The notes beneath the pieces are model-generated. The model worked only from the letters and a program-made list of their open reading frames with translations, searched no databases and was not told the DNA's origin. A stretch of 64,000 bases of DNA, taken from positions 796,501 through 860,500 of the forward strand of contig NZ_CP026530.1 of assembly GCF_004006315.1 (NCBI RefSeq). Direction: 5' to 3'. This document shows, one piece after another, positions 53,533 to 63,674 of the stretch (within the stretch, counting starts at the first letter, position 1; the number at the start of each line of letters is the position of its first letter). The DNA comes from Nautilia sp. PV-1 (GTDB lineage: Bacteria; Campylobacterota; Campylobacteria; Campylobacterales; Nautiliaceae). The translations under genes and the position numbers were made by a program.

Positions 53533-54645
53533 ATGAAAATTGAAACTAAAACAGCCAAATTTACTAAGCCTTTATATTTAGAAAGCGGACGTATACTTGA
53601 GCCGTGGCAGATAATTTATGAAACGTATGGCGAACTTAATGAAGAAAAAGACAATGTCGTTCTTATAACCCACGCTCTTTCCGGTTCTCACCATGCTGCC
53701 GGAATGTATGAGGGAGACAGAAAACCTGGCTGGTGGGACGGACTTATAGGCGACGGTAAAGCTATAGATACAACCAAATATTTTGTTATTTCCACCAATG
53801 TCATCGGCAGCTGTTTCGGCTCAACCTCTCCGATGTCACCGATACAGCCGGGAAGCAGTGAAAGATACAGACTCAAATTTCCTGTAATAACCATTAAAGA
53901 TATGGTAAAAGCGCAGAAAATCCTGCTTGATTCTTTGGGTATCAGACATTTAAAGGCTATTGTCGGCGGCAGTATGGGCGGTATGCAGGCTTTACGTTTT
54001 GCCGTGGATTTCCCAGGCTTTTGTGAAAACATTATTCCTATAGCCACAACGTATCAGACAAAACCTTACGTAATTGCCATTAATAAATCCATGATGGAAG
54101 CAATCAGGGCAGACAGTGAATTCAAAAACGGCAATTATGATCCGAAAACAATTAAAGAAAAAGGATTAAAAGGTCTTGCCGCTGCTAGAATGATCGGTTA
54201 TCTAAATTATATATCTCCAAAAACGTTCGAAAGAAAATTCGGAAGAGAATATGTCAAAACGGACGGTATGTTTGAACTTTTCGGAAGATTTCAGGTTGAG
54301 AGCTACCTTGAATACAACGGAGCGATGTTCCCTAAATGGTTTGATCCGTTAAGCTACATATATATTTTAAAAGCCATTTCGTTATTTGACATAAGCAGAG
54401 GTTTTAATTCACTGGAAGACGCTTTTTCACATATTTCTGATAAACTTCATCTAATATCTTTTAGCGGAGATACTCTGTTTTTTCCGGAAGAAATGAAAGA
54501 GATTAAAAACTATATGGACAAAGTCGGCGGCAGATGTAATTATTTTGAAATAAACAGCGATTACGGGCATGACAGTTTTTTGGTTGAACTGGATAAATTT
54601 GATTATATTATCAGTGACATACTTGAAGGTAAATATAAAAAATAG
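53533..54645 (+). CDS. metX: Homoserine O-acetyltransferase
   Basis: A 370-residue alpha/beta hydrolase-fold enzyme. HALSGSHHAAG, GSCFGSTSPMSP, the nucleophile GGSMGGMQALRFA with Ser147, and C-terminal GDTLFFP and YGHDSFLVE giving Asp and His. It acetylates homoserine for MetY. Some family members use succinyl-CoA; the sequence here does not decide. AAAAGG precedes the ATG. Cotranscribed with the c-di-GMP gene. Confidence 0.93.
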   Translation: MKIETKTAKFTKPLYLESGRILEPWQIIYETYGELNEEKDNVVLITHALSGSHHAAGMYEGDRKPGWWDGLIGDGKAIDTTKYFVISTNVIGSCFGSTSPMSPIQPGSSERYRLKFPVITIKDMVKAQKILLDSLGIRHLKAIVGGSMGGMQALRFAVDFPGFCENIIPIATTYQTKPYVIAINKSMMEAIRADSEFKNGNYDPKTIKEKGLKGLAAARMIGYLNYISPKTFERKFGREYVKTDGMFELFGRFQVESYLEYNGAMFPKWFDPLSYIYILKAISLFDISRGFNSLEDAFSHISDKLHLISFSGDTLFFPEEMKEIKNYMDKVGGRCNYFEINSDYGHDSFLVELDKFDYIISDILEGKYKK

Positions 54646-54680
54646 AATTTAATAAAATATTGAATTTTGAAGGAGTATTA

Positions 54681-54854
54681 ATGCAGGATTTTGAAAAAAA
54701 GCTAAATGAAGCCAAAAAACTTCTTGAAAAGCTGAATGATCCGGAAATAACTCTGCATGAAGCTATGGAGTTTTATAAAAAAGGCGTCAAGCTTTTAGAA
54801 GAGGCGACAAAAATGATTGAAGAAGCCAAACTGCAGTTTCAAGAAGTAAAATGA
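54681..54854 (+). CDS. xseB: Exodeoxyribonuclease VII small subunit
   Basis: A 57-residue, all-helical protein. DFEKKLNEAKKLLEKL, LNDPEITLHEAMEFYKKGVKLL and a second helix with EAKLQFQEV are the XseB pattern. It binds several copies of XseA (not in the window) to form ExoVII. ATG 54681 has AAGGAG; an earlier in-frame TTG 54660 does not. It overlaps the next gene by 4 bases. Confidence 0.9.
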   Translation: MQDFEKKLNEAKKLLEKLNDPEITLHEAMEFYKKGVKLLEEATKMIEEAKLQFQEVK

Positions 54855-55642
54855 AAATTGCGATTCTTCAAAGCGCCGAACTGCCTTTTGACAAAGCCAA
54901 ACTGAATTATTATTTAAATATCGCCAAAACCGAAGGCGCTAAGCTGTTTGTTTTGCCCGAATATGTTTTAAACAGATTTTTTAAAGAGCTTGAAAAAATT
55001 CCGGTTAATTTCATTAAAGAGCAGTCCAATCATCAGCTTAAGCTGTTAAAAAAACTTTCTTTGGTATATAACATCACTATAATAGCACCTTTGATTATTG
55101 TAAAAAGCGGGAAAAAATATAAATCTCTTGTCAGATTTCAAAAAGGCAAGGCAAGGTTTTATTACCAGCAGATTTTAATGCCTTATCCCCACTGGAATGA
55201 AGATTCCTTTTTTGAGAAAAAAGAATCAAAACCTCTTATTTTTTCTATCGGTAATATAAGAGTAGGGGCAATGTTTGGTTTTGAAGCCCACTTCAGCAAA
55301 TATTGGGATTATTTTTCAGAAAAAAAAGCCGATGTGGTTATTGTTCCGAGTGTAGGAACGTTTAATTCGTCAAAAAGATGGTTTGAACTTTTGAAAACGT
55401 TTGCATTCATAAAAAACGTATATGTAGCCCGCGTAAACAGAGTAGGCAACTGGAACGAATGGGAGTTTTACGGTGAAAGTTTTGTAGTGAGTCCTGACGG
55501 CGAGCTTATAAATTCACTTGGAAACAAAGAAGAGCTTTTAATAACAAATATAGACAAAAATCTTGTTAAAGAATCAAGAAGGGAATGGAAATTCGGACAG
55601 CTAAGCCGCAGGCTCACACTGTTTGAACCTGAGTGCCCTTAG
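54851..55642 (+). CDS. Nitrilase-like (C-N hydrolase) protein lacking the catalytic Cys and Lys
   Basis: A 263-residue protein with the nitrilase fold. The triad Glu is present (LPEY, Glu37), but the Lys site reads YYQQILMP (Gln near 106) and the Cys site reads GAMFGFEAHF (Gly near 143-144, where active enzymes have Cys). It probably does not hydrolyse amides or nitriles. The rest of the fold, including VARVNRVGNW and FVVSPDGELI, is intact. It overlaps xseB by 4 bases and mqnC by 4 (convergent). Confidence 0.78.
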   Translation: MKIAILQSAELPFDKAKLNYYLNIAKTEGAKLFVLPEYVLNRFFKELEKIPVNFIKEQSNHQLKLLKKLSLVYNITIIAPLIIVKSGKKYKSLVRFQKGKARFYYQQILMPYPHWNEDSFFEKKESKPLIFSIGNIRVGAMFGFEAHFSKYWDYFSEKKADVVIVPSVGTFNSSKRWFELLKTFAFIKNVYVARVNRVGNWNEWEFYGESFVVSPDGELINSLGNKEELLITNIDKNLVKESRREWKFGQLSRRLTLFEPECP

Positions 55643-56685
55643 TCAAATATTTCTAAAATTTCGTATGCCGTATTTCTTTTAGCCGGGATTTCCCCCACGT
55701 CTTTTATCAGTTCTATCATTTCCTGCTGATTCATGGCATTCTGTGCCCCGGCGCTTCTTACAACATTTTCTTCCATCATGGTGGATCCCAAATCGTTTGC
55801 CCCGTATTGCAGTGCAAGCTGACCGATATAGCTTCCCTGTGTAACCCAGCTGGATTGTATGTTTTTGAAATTATCCAAGAAAAGTCTGGCAACGGCCAGA
55901 TATCTTAAATATCTGTTTGAGGATGTTTTTTTAGTTACGATTCCTTCATTGTAAAGTGCCGTATTGTAAGGCTGAAAACTCCACATAATAAATGCTCTGA
56001 ATCCTCCGGTTTCATCCTGCAGTTCTCTGATAAGATTCCAGTGTTCGACGATTTCTTCAATAGTTTCCACTGTTCCGAACATCATTGTGGCTGTTGTTTT
56101 CATACCAATCTGGTGAGCCGTTTTATGAATTTCAAGCCATTTAGAGGTATCGATTTTTCTTGGAGCTATTATATCTCTTACCCTGTCGCTTAATATTTCG
56201 GCTCCTGCACCTGGAATTGAGCTTAATCCTTTTTCCTTTAATCTCTCAAGCACTTCTTTAATAGATATTTTTGATATTTTTGCAATATAGTCAATTTCAG
56301 GCGCAGAAAACCCGTGTATAGTAATTTGCGGATATTTTTTATGGATGTGCTCTACAAGATCTTCGTAAAAATCTATTTTGAGATTAGGATGAACACCGCC
56401 CTGAAAGAGTATCTGTGTCCCTCCTATTTCAATAAGTTCATCAATTTTTTTATCTATTTCTTCGAAACTAAGCACATAAGCGTCTTTGTCTTTTTTGTGT
56501 CTGTAAAAAGCGCAGAATTTACAATCTACCCAGCACATGTTTGTATAGTTTATATTTCTGTCTACAATAAATGTGGTTATTTTTTTGGGATGAAGTTCTC
56601 TTTTTTTAGCCAAAGCCATTTCACCAAGTGTAATCAGGTCTTCATTTTTAATCAATTCAACGGCTTTTTCTTTTGTTAATCTCAA
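55639..56685 (-). CDS. mqnC: Cyclic dehypoxanthine futalosine synthase MqnC
   Basis: A 348-residue radical SAM enzyme of the futalosine menaquinone route. INYTNMCWVDCKFCAFYR with Cys51, Cys55, Cys58; GGTQILFQGGVHPNLKID; IPGAGAEILSDRVR; MMFGTVET; and ANDLGSTMMEENVV match MqnC rather than MqnE. The route is universal in Campylobacterota. Other mqn genes are absent from the window. Confidence 0.92.
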   Translation of the reverse strand: MRLTKEKAVELIKNEDLITLGEMALAKKRELHPKKITTFIVDRNINYTNMCWVDCKFCAFYRHKKDKDAYVLSFEEIDKKIDELIEIGGTQILFQGGVHPNLKIDFYEDLVEHIHKKYPQITIHGFSAPEIDYIAKISKISIKEVLERLKEKGLSSIPGAGAEILSDRVRDIIAPRKIDTSKWLEIHKTAHQIGMKTTATMMFGTVETIEEIVEHWNLIRELQDETGGFRAFIMWSFQPYNTALYNEGIVTKKTSSNRYLRYLAVARLFLDNFKNIQSSWVTQGSYIGQLALQYGANDLGSTMMEENVVRSAGAQNAMNQQEMIELIKDVGEIPAKRNTAYEILEIFD

Positions 56686-56713
56686 AATTACTCCTTTTTT
56701 TCAAATAATTTTG

Positions 56714-56719
56714 TATAAT
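56714..56719 (+). promoter_or_regulatory. Promoter of the diguanylate cyclase operon
   Basis: TTTTGTATAAT with TATAAT at 56714-56719, a strong match to the phylum's -10 form, 45 bases before ATG 56765. It likely drives the cyclase, cvpA and lysS, possibly glyA. Confidence 0.5.
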
Positions 56720-56764
56720 TCATTAAATTTGGTTTTTTCCGATAATAACAAAAAAGGTTTAAGA

Positions 56765-57646
56765 ATGGAAGAAATAATTATAAAAATTTCCGAAAAAGCA
56801 ATGGAAGAGTTGAAAAAAGCTCATAAACCCCCGTATCCTCTATACTATAAGAATGTTTTCATATCTTTAGTCAAACAGGAAGGGATTTTTGAAGAACTCA
56901 ATCCTAAACTCATGTGTGTAGAACCGGACCTTAATGAAGTAATACTCAGCAAAACTGTTAAAACGATAAAAGAAGTCAGCAACGTTTCAAAAGAGATCAA
57001 GCAGGACTCAGAAAGCCTTATAGAAGAAGTTGCTCCTTTGCAGATAGATGATATCAAAGAAGCTATCATGCAGTTCAGCTCAGGACTGCTGCAAAAAATC
57101 AACAGACTCGAATCAACTGTTCATGAACTTGAAGTAGAGCTGGATAAAGCATATAAAGAGCTTTTAATAGATCCTTTAACAAAGGTTTATAACAGAAAAG
57201 CGTTAAATAAAGACTTAAACGAAATACTCGAAAAAGGAAAAGATAAAAACCTTGATTTGGTAATTGCGATAGTCGATTTGGACCATTTTAAAGATATTAA
57301 CGATAAATATGGCCATTTAGTCGGTGATTTTGTTTTGATTAAAATAGCCAATATTATCAAAAAAATGATAAGAAAAGAAAATAAAATTTACAGATACGGC
57401 GGAGACGAATTTGTTATTATCTTCAACAGAATGACAATGGCTCATGTAAAGCCAATCATTGAGAGAATCGTTCATAAAATTGAAAGTACGCTTTTAAAAT
57501 ATAAAGAAGATTTGATTAAAGTTACAGTATCTGTAGGTATTACACAACATAAAAAAGGCGATACGTTTGAAGAAATTATCAAAAGAGCCGATCATGCACT
57601 TTATCAAGCTAAAATCAGCAGAAACGGTTATGAAATAAAGGAATAA
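56765..57646 (+). CDS. Soluble diguanylate cyclase (GGDEF)
   Basis: A 293-residue protein without membrane segments. The N-terminal part (about 1-125) is helical and ends in a coiled coil (INRLESTVHELEVELDK). A full GGDEF domain follows, with DPLTKVYNRKAL, DLDHFKDINDKYGH and the intact GGDEF (residues 212-216), so it should make c-di-GMP. No inhibitory RxxD site is seen before GGDEF. ATG 56765 with AAAAGG is preferred over an upstream frame start at 56711, which lies at the promoter. Confidence 0.9.
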   Translation: MEEIIIKISEKAMEELKKAHKPPYPLYYKNVFISLVKQEGIFEELNPKLMCVEPDLNEVILSKTVKTIKEVSNVSKEIKQDSESLIEEVAPLQIDDIKEAIMQFSSGLLQKINRLESTVHELEVELDKAYKELLIDPLTKVYNRKALNKDLNEILEKGKDKNLDLVIAIVDLDHFKDINDKYGHLVGDFVLIKIANIIKKMIRKENKIYRYGGDEFVIIFNRMTMAHVKPIIERIVHKIESTLLKYKEDLIKVTVSVGITQHKKGDTFEEIIKRADHALYQAKISRNGYEIKE

Positions 57647-57647
57647 T

Positions 57648-58199
57648 ATGAGTATATTTGACGGAATTATTATAGCTATAACGCTTATACTGGCGATAAA
57701 GGGCTATTTTAACGGTATTATAAAAGAAGTCGCCGGCCTTATAGGTATTATCGGAGGTCTGTTTTTAGCTTCTAAATTTTTTCATCAGACGGGAATTTAT
57801 ATAAATGACCATCTTTTCAACATACCTAACAAATCGGCTGTTGATCTTGTCGGATTTATTGTTGTTTTTGTAGGTTTTTGGGTGTTGGCCGTTTTTGTAG
57901 GATTTTTACTTGGAAAAATACTCAAGTTAAGCGCTCTTGGAGTGCTGGACAGAATTTTGGGTTTTATTTTTTCGGGAGCAAAATTCTTTTTGCTTGTAAG
58001 TATTATAATTGCAATGCTCTGGCAGGTTGCATTTATCAGGGAAAAAATGAAGAATGTGACTAAAAACAGTTTTTTATTTCCTGTTTTAGTTAAAATTGGC
58101 AAAAAAATCATAAATATTACACCTCAGGATTTAGAAAAACTGGGGAAAAATGTTAAAATTTCATACCTAAAACATACAAAGGATACACTGAATGTTTAG
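57648..58199 (+). CDS. CvpA family membrane protein
   Basis: A 183-residue protein with four transmembrane helices (about 3-22, 27-45, 65-90, 105-127) and the CvpA motifs [16 protein letters not shown] and [13 protein letters not shown]. Named after colicin V production in E. coli; actual role unclear. It follows the cyclase by one base and overlaps lysS by 8. The cvpA-lysS-glyA order is the same in H. pylori. Confidence 0.85.
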   Translation: MSIFDGIIIAITLILAIKGYFNGIIKEVAGLIGIIGGLFLASKFFHQTGIYINDHLFNIPNKSAVDLVGFIVVFVGFWVLAVFVGFLLGKILKLSALGVLDRILGFIFSGAKFFLLVSIIIAMLWQVAFIREKMKNVTKNSFLFPVLVKIGKKIINITPQDLEKLGKNVKISYLKHTKDTLNV

Positions 58200-59700
58200 T
58201 AACGAATATGTAAAACTCAGAATGCAAAAAGCTGATAAGTTAAAAGAAGCCGGTATTAATCCTTACGGACACAATGCCGTAAGAGATACAAAAATCGCAG
58301 AATTTTTAGAAAAAAACAAAGATGTTGAAAATTTAGAAAACAGACGCGACGAAAACAGAAAATTTACTGTTGCCGGAAGAGTTAAATTTTTAAGACTTAT
58401 GGGTAAAGCCGCATTTTTTAAAATTGAAGATATGAGCGGTATATTACAGGTATATATGTCAAAAAACGAACTTGGAGATAAATTCAATCTTTTAAAGAAA
58501 AATCTGGAAGTAGGGGATATCGTTGAAGTTACAGGGTATCCGTTTGTAACAAAAACGGGAGAGCTCAGTATTCATGCTGACGATGTAAAAATCCTGACAA
58601 AAGCAATACATCCGCTTCCTGAAAAATTCCACGGGCTTACAGATGTTGAAACAAGATACAGACAGAGATATCTTGATATGATAATGAATAAAGAGGTAAG
58701 AGATACATTTTTATTAAGAAGCAAAATTGTTTCATTGGTTAGGGAATTCTTCTTAAAACACGGATTTTTGGAAGTTGAAACACCAATGCTTCACACTGTT
58801 GTGGGCGGTGCTAACGCAAGACCGTTTATGACACACCATAACGCTTTAGATATCGACATGAATCTTAGAATTGCACCGGAACTGTTTCTTAAAAGACTGA
58901 TTGTAGGCGGATTTGAAGCTGTCTTTGAATTAAACAGAAACTTCAGAAACGAAGGTATCGACCAGACTCACAACCCGGAATTTACAATGATAGAATTTTA
59001 CTGGGCTTATCACACAAAAGAAGATTTAATGAAATTGACTAAAGAACTGTTTGACTTTTTATTTGAAAAATTAAATCTTCCTAAACAGCTTCAGTACGGT
59101 GATATAACTATTAATTTCGACAACTGGACAACTATTACATATAAAGACGCACTGGTAAAAATCGGAAATGTTCCAGAAGAGATACTTGAAGATGTGGATG
59201 CAATGAAAAAATATTTAAAAGAAGCCGGGGTAGAGCTTGAAGAACATATTGATTCTAAGGGAAAACTATGGGCGGAACTTTTTGACGAGTTTGTAGAAAG
59301 CAAACTTATAGATCCGACTTTTGTAACTGATTTTCCTATTGAAATTTCTCCACTTGCAAGAAGAAGCGACGAAAATCCTGAAATAGCCGAAAGATTTGAG
59401 CTGTTCATTGCAGGACGCGAAATAGCTAATGGATTTAACGAGCTTAACGATCCTCTTGATCAGTATGAAAGATTCAAAGCTCAGCTTGAAGCTAAGGCTA
59501 AAGGTGATGAAGAAGGTATGGAAATGGATGAAGACTACATTAGAGCGCTTCAATACGGCATGCCTCCTACCGCAGGTGAAGGTATAGGTATAGACAGACT
59601 TGTGATGCTTTTAACAAATTCACACTCTATTAAAGATGTGATATTGTTCCCGACTATGAAACCTAAAAAAGAAATTCAAAACGAAGACGACGTAAAATAA
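58192..59700 (+). CDS. lysS: Lysyl-tRNA synthetase, class II
   Basis: A 502-residue enzyme. An OB-fold anticodon-binding domain (about 50-150, [21 protein letters not shown]) and the class II core: motif 1 FLEVETPML, motif 2 [20 protein letters not shown], and motif 3 [13 protein letters not shown]. Full length. It attaches lysine to tRNA-Lys. Spacing to glyA is 14 bases. Confidence 0.98.
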   Translation: MFSNEYVKLRMQKADKLKEAGINPYGHNAVRDTKIAEFLEKNKDVENLENRRDENRKFTVAGRVKFLRLMGKAAFFKIEDMSGILQVYMSKNELGDKFNLLKKNLEVGDIVEVTGYPFVTKTGELSIHADDVKILTKAIHPLPEKFHGLTDVETRYRQRYLDMIMNKEVRDTFLLRSKIVSLVREFFLKHGFLEVETPMLHTVVGGANARPFMTHHNALDIDMNLRIAPELFLKRLIVGGFEAVFELNRNFRNEGIDQTHNPEFTMIEFYWAYHTKEDLMKLTKELFDFLFEKLNLPKQLQYGDITINFDNWTTITYKDALVKIGNVPEEILEDVDAMKKYLKEAGVELEEHIDSKGKLWAELFDEFVESKLIDPTFVTDFPIEISPLARRSDENPEIAERFELFIAGREIANGFNELNDPLDQYERFKAQLEAKAKGDEEGMEMDEDYIRALQYGMPPTAGEGIGIDRLVMLLTNSHSIKDVILFPTMKPKKEIQNEDDVK

Positions 59701-59714
59701 AAAAGGAGATATAA

Positions 59715-60962
59715 ATGAGTTTAAGAGATTACGATATTGACGTTTATTCAATAATTGAAAAAGAGCTTGAGAGACAGACAAACCACTTAGAAATGATCGC
59801 AAGTGAAAACTTCACACTTCCTGAAGTTATGGAAGCTATGGGAAGCGTATTTACGAATAAATACGCAGAAGGATATCCGTATAAAAGATATTACGGAGGA
59901 TGCGAATACGCGGATTTAGTTGAGCAGTTGGCAATTGACAGGGCAAAAGAACTTTTCGGATGTGATTTTGCAAACGTTCAGCCGCATTCAGGAAGCCAGG
60001 CGAACGGTGCAGTATATGTTGCACTTCTAAAACCTCTTGATAAACTTCTTGGAATGGACTTAAGCAACGGAGGGCATTTAACTCACGGTGCAAAAGTTAA
60101 CTTCTCAGGAAAACATTATCACAGTTTCTCTTACGGAATTGACGAAAAAACCGGAAGAATCGATTACGACAGAGTAAGAGATATTGCAAAAATCACTAAA
60201 CCTAAAATGATAGTTTGCGGTGCAAGCGCATACCCGAGAGAAATTGATTTTGCAAAATTCAGAGAAATCGCTGATGAAGTTGGTGCTATTTTAATGGCTG
60301 ACGTAGCACATATCGCCGGTCTTGTTGTTGCAGGTGAGCATCCTCATCCGTTCCCGCACTGTGATGTTGTAACAACTACTACACATAAAACATTAAGGGG
60401 ACCAAGAGGAGGGCTTATTCTTACAAACAATGAAGAATACGCTAAAAAAATCAACAGCGCAATTTTCCCTGGAATCCAAGGCGGACCGCTTGTACATGTA
60501 ATTGCTGCTAAAGCTGTCGGATTTAAAATGAACCTTGATTCTAGCTGGAAAGATTATGCGAAACAGGTAAAAGCTAACGCAAAAGTACTTGCCGAAGTAC
60601 TGCTTGAAAGAGGATACGATATTGTAAGCGGCGGAACTGACAACCACTTGGTACTTGTGAGCTTCCTAAATAAAGAATTCAGCGGTAAAGAAGCCGAAGA
60701 GGCACTTGGAAGAGCCGGAATTACAGTAAACAAAAATACAGTTCCAGGTGAAAAAAGAAGCCCTTTCGTAACTTCAGGTATCAGAATCGGAAGCCCGGCA
60801 CTTACTGCAAGAGGCATGAAAGAAGATGAGTTCAGACTTATAGCTACAAGAATTGCAGATGTTCTTGATGATATTTACAATCTTGAACTTCAGGAAAAAG
60901 TAGCGGCTGAACTTAAAGAACTTGCAAGTAAATTTGTTATTTACGACAGACCTACTTATTAA
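59715..60962 (+). CDS. glyA: Serine hydroxymethyltransferase
   Basis: A 415-residue PLP enzyme. [39 protein letters not shown], and the PLP-lysine segment [16 protein letters not shown] (Lys near 226) are diagnostic. It makes glycine and methylene-tetrahydrofolate from serine. AAAAGGAG precedes the ATG. It ends 38 bases before the DUF1882 gene. Confidence 0.98.
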   Translation: MSLRDYDIDVYSIIEKELERQTNHLEMIASENFTLPEVMEAMGSVFTNKYAEGYPYKRYYGGCEYADLVEQLAIDRAKELFGCDFANVQPHSGSQANGAVYVALLKPLDKLLGMDLSNGGHLTHGAKVNFSGKHYHSFSYGIDEKTGRIDYDRVRDIAKITKPKMIVCGASAYPREIDFAKFREIADEVGAILMADVAHIAGLVVAGEHPHPFPHCDVVTTTTHKTLRGPRGGLILTNNEEYAKKINSAIFPGIQGGPLVHVIAAKAVGFKMNLDSSWKDYAKQVKANAKVLAEVLLERGYDIVSGGTDNHLVLVSFLNKEFSGKEAEEALGRAGITVNKNTVPGEKRSPFVTSGIRIGSPALTARGMKEDEFRLIATRIADVLDDIYNLELQEKVAAELKELASKFVIYDRPTY

Positions 60963-60967
60963 TTTTC

Positions 60968-60987
60968 GGGGGTTCTTCCCCTATAAT
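60968..60987 (+). promoter_or_regulatory. Short G/C hairpin and -10 box between glyA and DUF1882
   Basis: GGGG (60969-60972) pairs with CCCC (60978-60981) across TTCTT, then TATAAT follows at 60982-60987 and AAAAGGAG just after. The GC block stands out in AT-rich DNA. It may be a partial terminator or an internal promoter. Confidence 0.35.
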
Positions 60988-61000
60988 AAAAGGAGAGAAA

Positions 61001-61549
61001 TTGGCTTATACTGTTGATATCTCATTAATTAAAATGAATAAATCCTATTATTATGAATATAAAGGTACAATTGTAAATAAAATAGTTTATAAAGGCAGAA
61101 CATATTTTGACAAATATGAAAAAATCGACAGACCTTTAACATTTCAGATAATGAATGAGCATGCTGAAAGAAAAATTATAGTCGCACATGATTTAATAAA
61201 CAGACAGAGAAATATTGTTGAAAACATAGTGTTTGATTATAACGGGAGAGATCCTGAAAGATTTTGGAACAGGGCAAGTCTGTTGCTGAGAGAAGAGGGC
61301 TTTTTGAATTTTACTGCTTATCATTCAAAAACACCGGGACATTTGCACCTTTATATTCATAAAGGACACACGACATTAAACGAAGGAATACAAATTGCTA
61401 AGTCATTATCGATGAAACTGGCTACAAAACTTCCTAAACAGTGGAGGGTGTTTCCGACTGACGAGCTGCCTAGCGAATTTAATATTTTAAATTTGCCTTA
61501 TGAACTGTATAAAAAAGAAAGAGGAGCTGCGTGGGCTAGACACATGTAG
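61001..61549 (+). CDS. DUF1882 family protein
   Basis: A 182-residue soluble protein beginning MAYTVDISLIKMNKSYYYEY, with a later HSKTPGHLHLYIHKGHTTL block rich in His. It fits DUF1882, a family found in Campylobacterota right after glyA. Function unknown. Start is TTG 61001 with AAAAGGAG. Confidence 0.75.
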   Translation: MAYTVDISLIKMNKSYYYEYKGTIVNKIVYKGRTYFDKYEKIDRPLTFQIMNEHAERKIIVAHDLINRQRNIVENIVFDYNGRDPERFWNRASLLLREEGFLNFTAYHSKTPGHLHLYIHKGHTTLNEGIQIAKSLSMKLATKLPKQWRVFPTDELPSEFNILNLPYELYKKERGAAWARHM

Positions 61550-61564
61550 CAAAAAGGAGACAAT

Positions 61565-62263
61565 ATGGCTAACAAAGACGATTTACTAAATTTGAACGAC
61601 AATAAAAAAAATATTAAGAAACCTTTAATTTACGGTGCTATCGCATTTCTTGTATTTATAATTGCGATACTCGGGTTTGCTATTTATAATAATACGACTT
61701 CAAAACAGGATAATGTAGTGCTTCCTCCTCAGATTAAGCAGGAAAAACAGCAGGACACCATGTTTAAAGAAGTTCCTATAGAAGAAGAAAACAATACAGC
61801 GCAAAACAACAATGAAGGCAATCTTGCCGATAAACTAATTAAAAATGAAAAACAAAGCGAAGAAGCTAACAAAGCGGCTCCTGCACAGGAAACTCAAAAA
61901 CCTGCAAAGTCCGTACAGACAAATAAAAATATGCAGGAACAGCCTGTTACAGAAAAAGCAAAAACTCCCGTTAAAGCTGAAAAACCTGTAAAACACGTAA
62001 AAAGAACTGTTGCAGACAAAAAATATTATGTTCAGGTGGCTGCTTTAATGAAATATAAAAAACCTAATAAAAAGTTTTTGGAAATTATTAAAAGAGAAGG
62101 ATACAGTTACAGACTGTATAGAACTTATTACATCAAAAACGGCAAAAAAATAGAAGTTACTAAAATTTTAATAGGGCCGTTTGATAAAAATACAGCAAAA
62201 AAAGAGCTTAGCAAAATTAAAAACACTATTACACAAAACGCGTTTATTTATAAGGTCAGATAA
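61565..62263 (+). CDS. SPOR-domain membrane protein
   Basis: A 232-residue bitopic protein: cytoplasmic N-terminus (about 1-22), one transmembrane helix (about 24-44), a Gln/Lys/Ala/Glu-rich periplasmic linker (about 50-150), and a C-terminal SPOR domain (about 155-232, YYVQVAALMKYKKPNKKFL). SPOR domains bind denuded peptidoglycan at the septum, so a role in division is likely. It overlaps trpE by one base. Confidence 0.85.
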   Translation: MANKDDLLNLNDNKKNIKKPLIYGAIAFLVFIIAILGFAIYNNTTSKQDNVVLPPQIKQEKQQDTMFKEVPIEEENNTAQNNNEGNLADKLIKNEKQSEEANKAAPAQETQKPAKSVQTNKNMQEQPVTEKAKTPVKAEKPVKHVKRTVADKKYYVQVAALMKYKKPNKKFLEIIKREGYSYRLYRTYYIKNGKKIEVTKILIGPFDKNTAKKELSKIKNTITQNAFIYKVR

Positions 62264-63660
62264 TGGTTTATGACAAGTTTTTAGTTGATGAGTTTTCGCC
62301 TATAGCCATATATAACCAGGCAAAGCAGCTCTTTCCTAATGAAAGAATGTTCCTTTTAGAAAGCGTTATAAACAATACGGACGGAAATTATACTTTTCTG
62401 TTTATCGGAGAAAAAGAAAGAATCAAATATAAAAACGAAACAACTTATTATTATGACGGAAAAGATGAAAAAGAGTTTAACACCGACCCTTTTTCTTTTA
62501 TGAAAGACTATTACAAAAAAATTGACTTTGAATACTATAAAAACCTTTCCCGTAAACTTCAAATAGGTTTCGTAGACGGATTTGTCGGCTATATCGGTTA
62601 CGATATGGTAAAAGTTTTCGAGCCTGTGCTTAAAAAATCAATGGAAAACCTGAAAGATGAAACAAATATTCCTGATTTTTATATGATAAGACCTAAAATC
62701 ATTATCGGTTTTTCCCATAAATCTTCAGAAATGACTATTGTAATCAATGAAGAAAAATATGAAAACTATCTTTATATTATAAAAGATGTTATTAATTCCA
62801 CATACAAACATATACCTCTTAAAAAAGCGGAAATAATAGAGGAGCCTAAATTCGTATTTTCAAAAGATCAGTTTTATAAAATGGTCGAAACGGCAAAAGA
62901 GCATATAAAAGCAGGTGATATTTTCCAAATCGTGCTTTCGAACAGATTAAAAGTTAAAGCGAAAATAGACAGACTTTCTTTTTACAGAAAACTGAGAAGC
63001 AAAAACCCTTCACCTTATCTGTATTATCTTGATATTGACGATTTTGCAATTGTCGGAAGCTCGCCAGAAGTAATGGTCAGACTTAATGAAGACATGATTC
63101 TTTTAAGACCTATTGCCGGAACAAGGAAAAGAGGCAACACTTTAAAAGAAGACCTGGAAATGGAACAGGATATGATAAACGATCCAAAAGAAGTTGCTGA
63201 ACATATTATGCTTGTGGATCTAGGAAGAAACGATGTGGGGCGTGTAGCCAAAGCCGGAAGCGTTGAAGTGGAAGAGCTGATGAGAGTCGAAAGATATTCT
63301 CACGTAATGCATCTTGTCAGTGACGTTGTCGCCGAACTGGATAAACAATATGACATGTTTGATCTGTTTAAAGCCACATTTACAGCCGGAACCATGACGG
63401 GAGCTCCTAAAATTAAAGCAATGGAATTAATTGCAAAATATGAGGGTTTAAAAAGAGGATATTATGCCGGCAGTATCGGGTATTTCGGATTTGACGGGAA
63501 TATGGATACGGCTATTACCATAAGAACGGCGCTTGTTAAAGACGATGAAGTTATATTCCAGGCAGGTGCAGGTGTTGTAGCCGACAGCAAACCGGAACTT
63601 GAATATAAAGAAGTAAATAATAAACTCGGTGCTCTTGTCGCTACATTAAAAGAGTTATAA
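62263..63660 (+). CDS. trpE: Anthranilate synthase component I (or PabB-like)
   Basis: A 465-residue chorismate-binding enzyme. FQIVLSNRLKVKAK, SPEVMVRL, LRPIAGTRKRGNTLKED, LGRNDVGRVAKAGSVEVEEL and FTAGTMTGAPKIKAMELI are typical. The PIAGT motif fits TrpE; PabB cannot be excluded because no trpG or pabA gene is in view. It starts at the TAATG junction with the SPOR gene. Confidence 0.82.
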   Translation: MVYDKFLVDEFSPIAIYNQAKQLFPNERMFLLESVINNTDGNYTFLFIGEKERIKYKNETTYYYDGKDEKEFNTDPFSFMKDYYKKIDFEYYKNLSRKLQIGFVDGFVGYIGYDMVKVFEPVLKKSMENLKDETNIPDFYMIRPKIIIGFSHKSSEMTIVINEEKYENYLYIIKDVINSTYKHIPLKKAEIIEEPKFVFSKDQFYKMVETAKEHIKAGDIFQIVLSNRLKVKAKIDRLSFYRKLRSKNPSPYLYYLDIDDFAIVGSSPEVMVRLNEDMILLRPIAGTRKRGNTLKEDLEMEQDMINDPKEVAEHIMLVDLGRNDVGRVAKAGSVEVEELMRVERYSHVMHLVSDVVAELDKQYDMFDLFKATFTAGTMTGAPKIKAMELIAKYEGLKRGYYAGSIGYFGFDGNMDTAITIRTALVKDDEVIFQAGAGVVADSKPELEYKEVNNKLGALVATLKEL

Positions 63661-63674
63661 CAAAGGGATGAAAA

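Noticed and set aside
54660-54680. Upstream TTG start for xseB
   Set aside because: No ribosome site before it, whereas ATG 54681 has AAGGAG and the family N-terminus.
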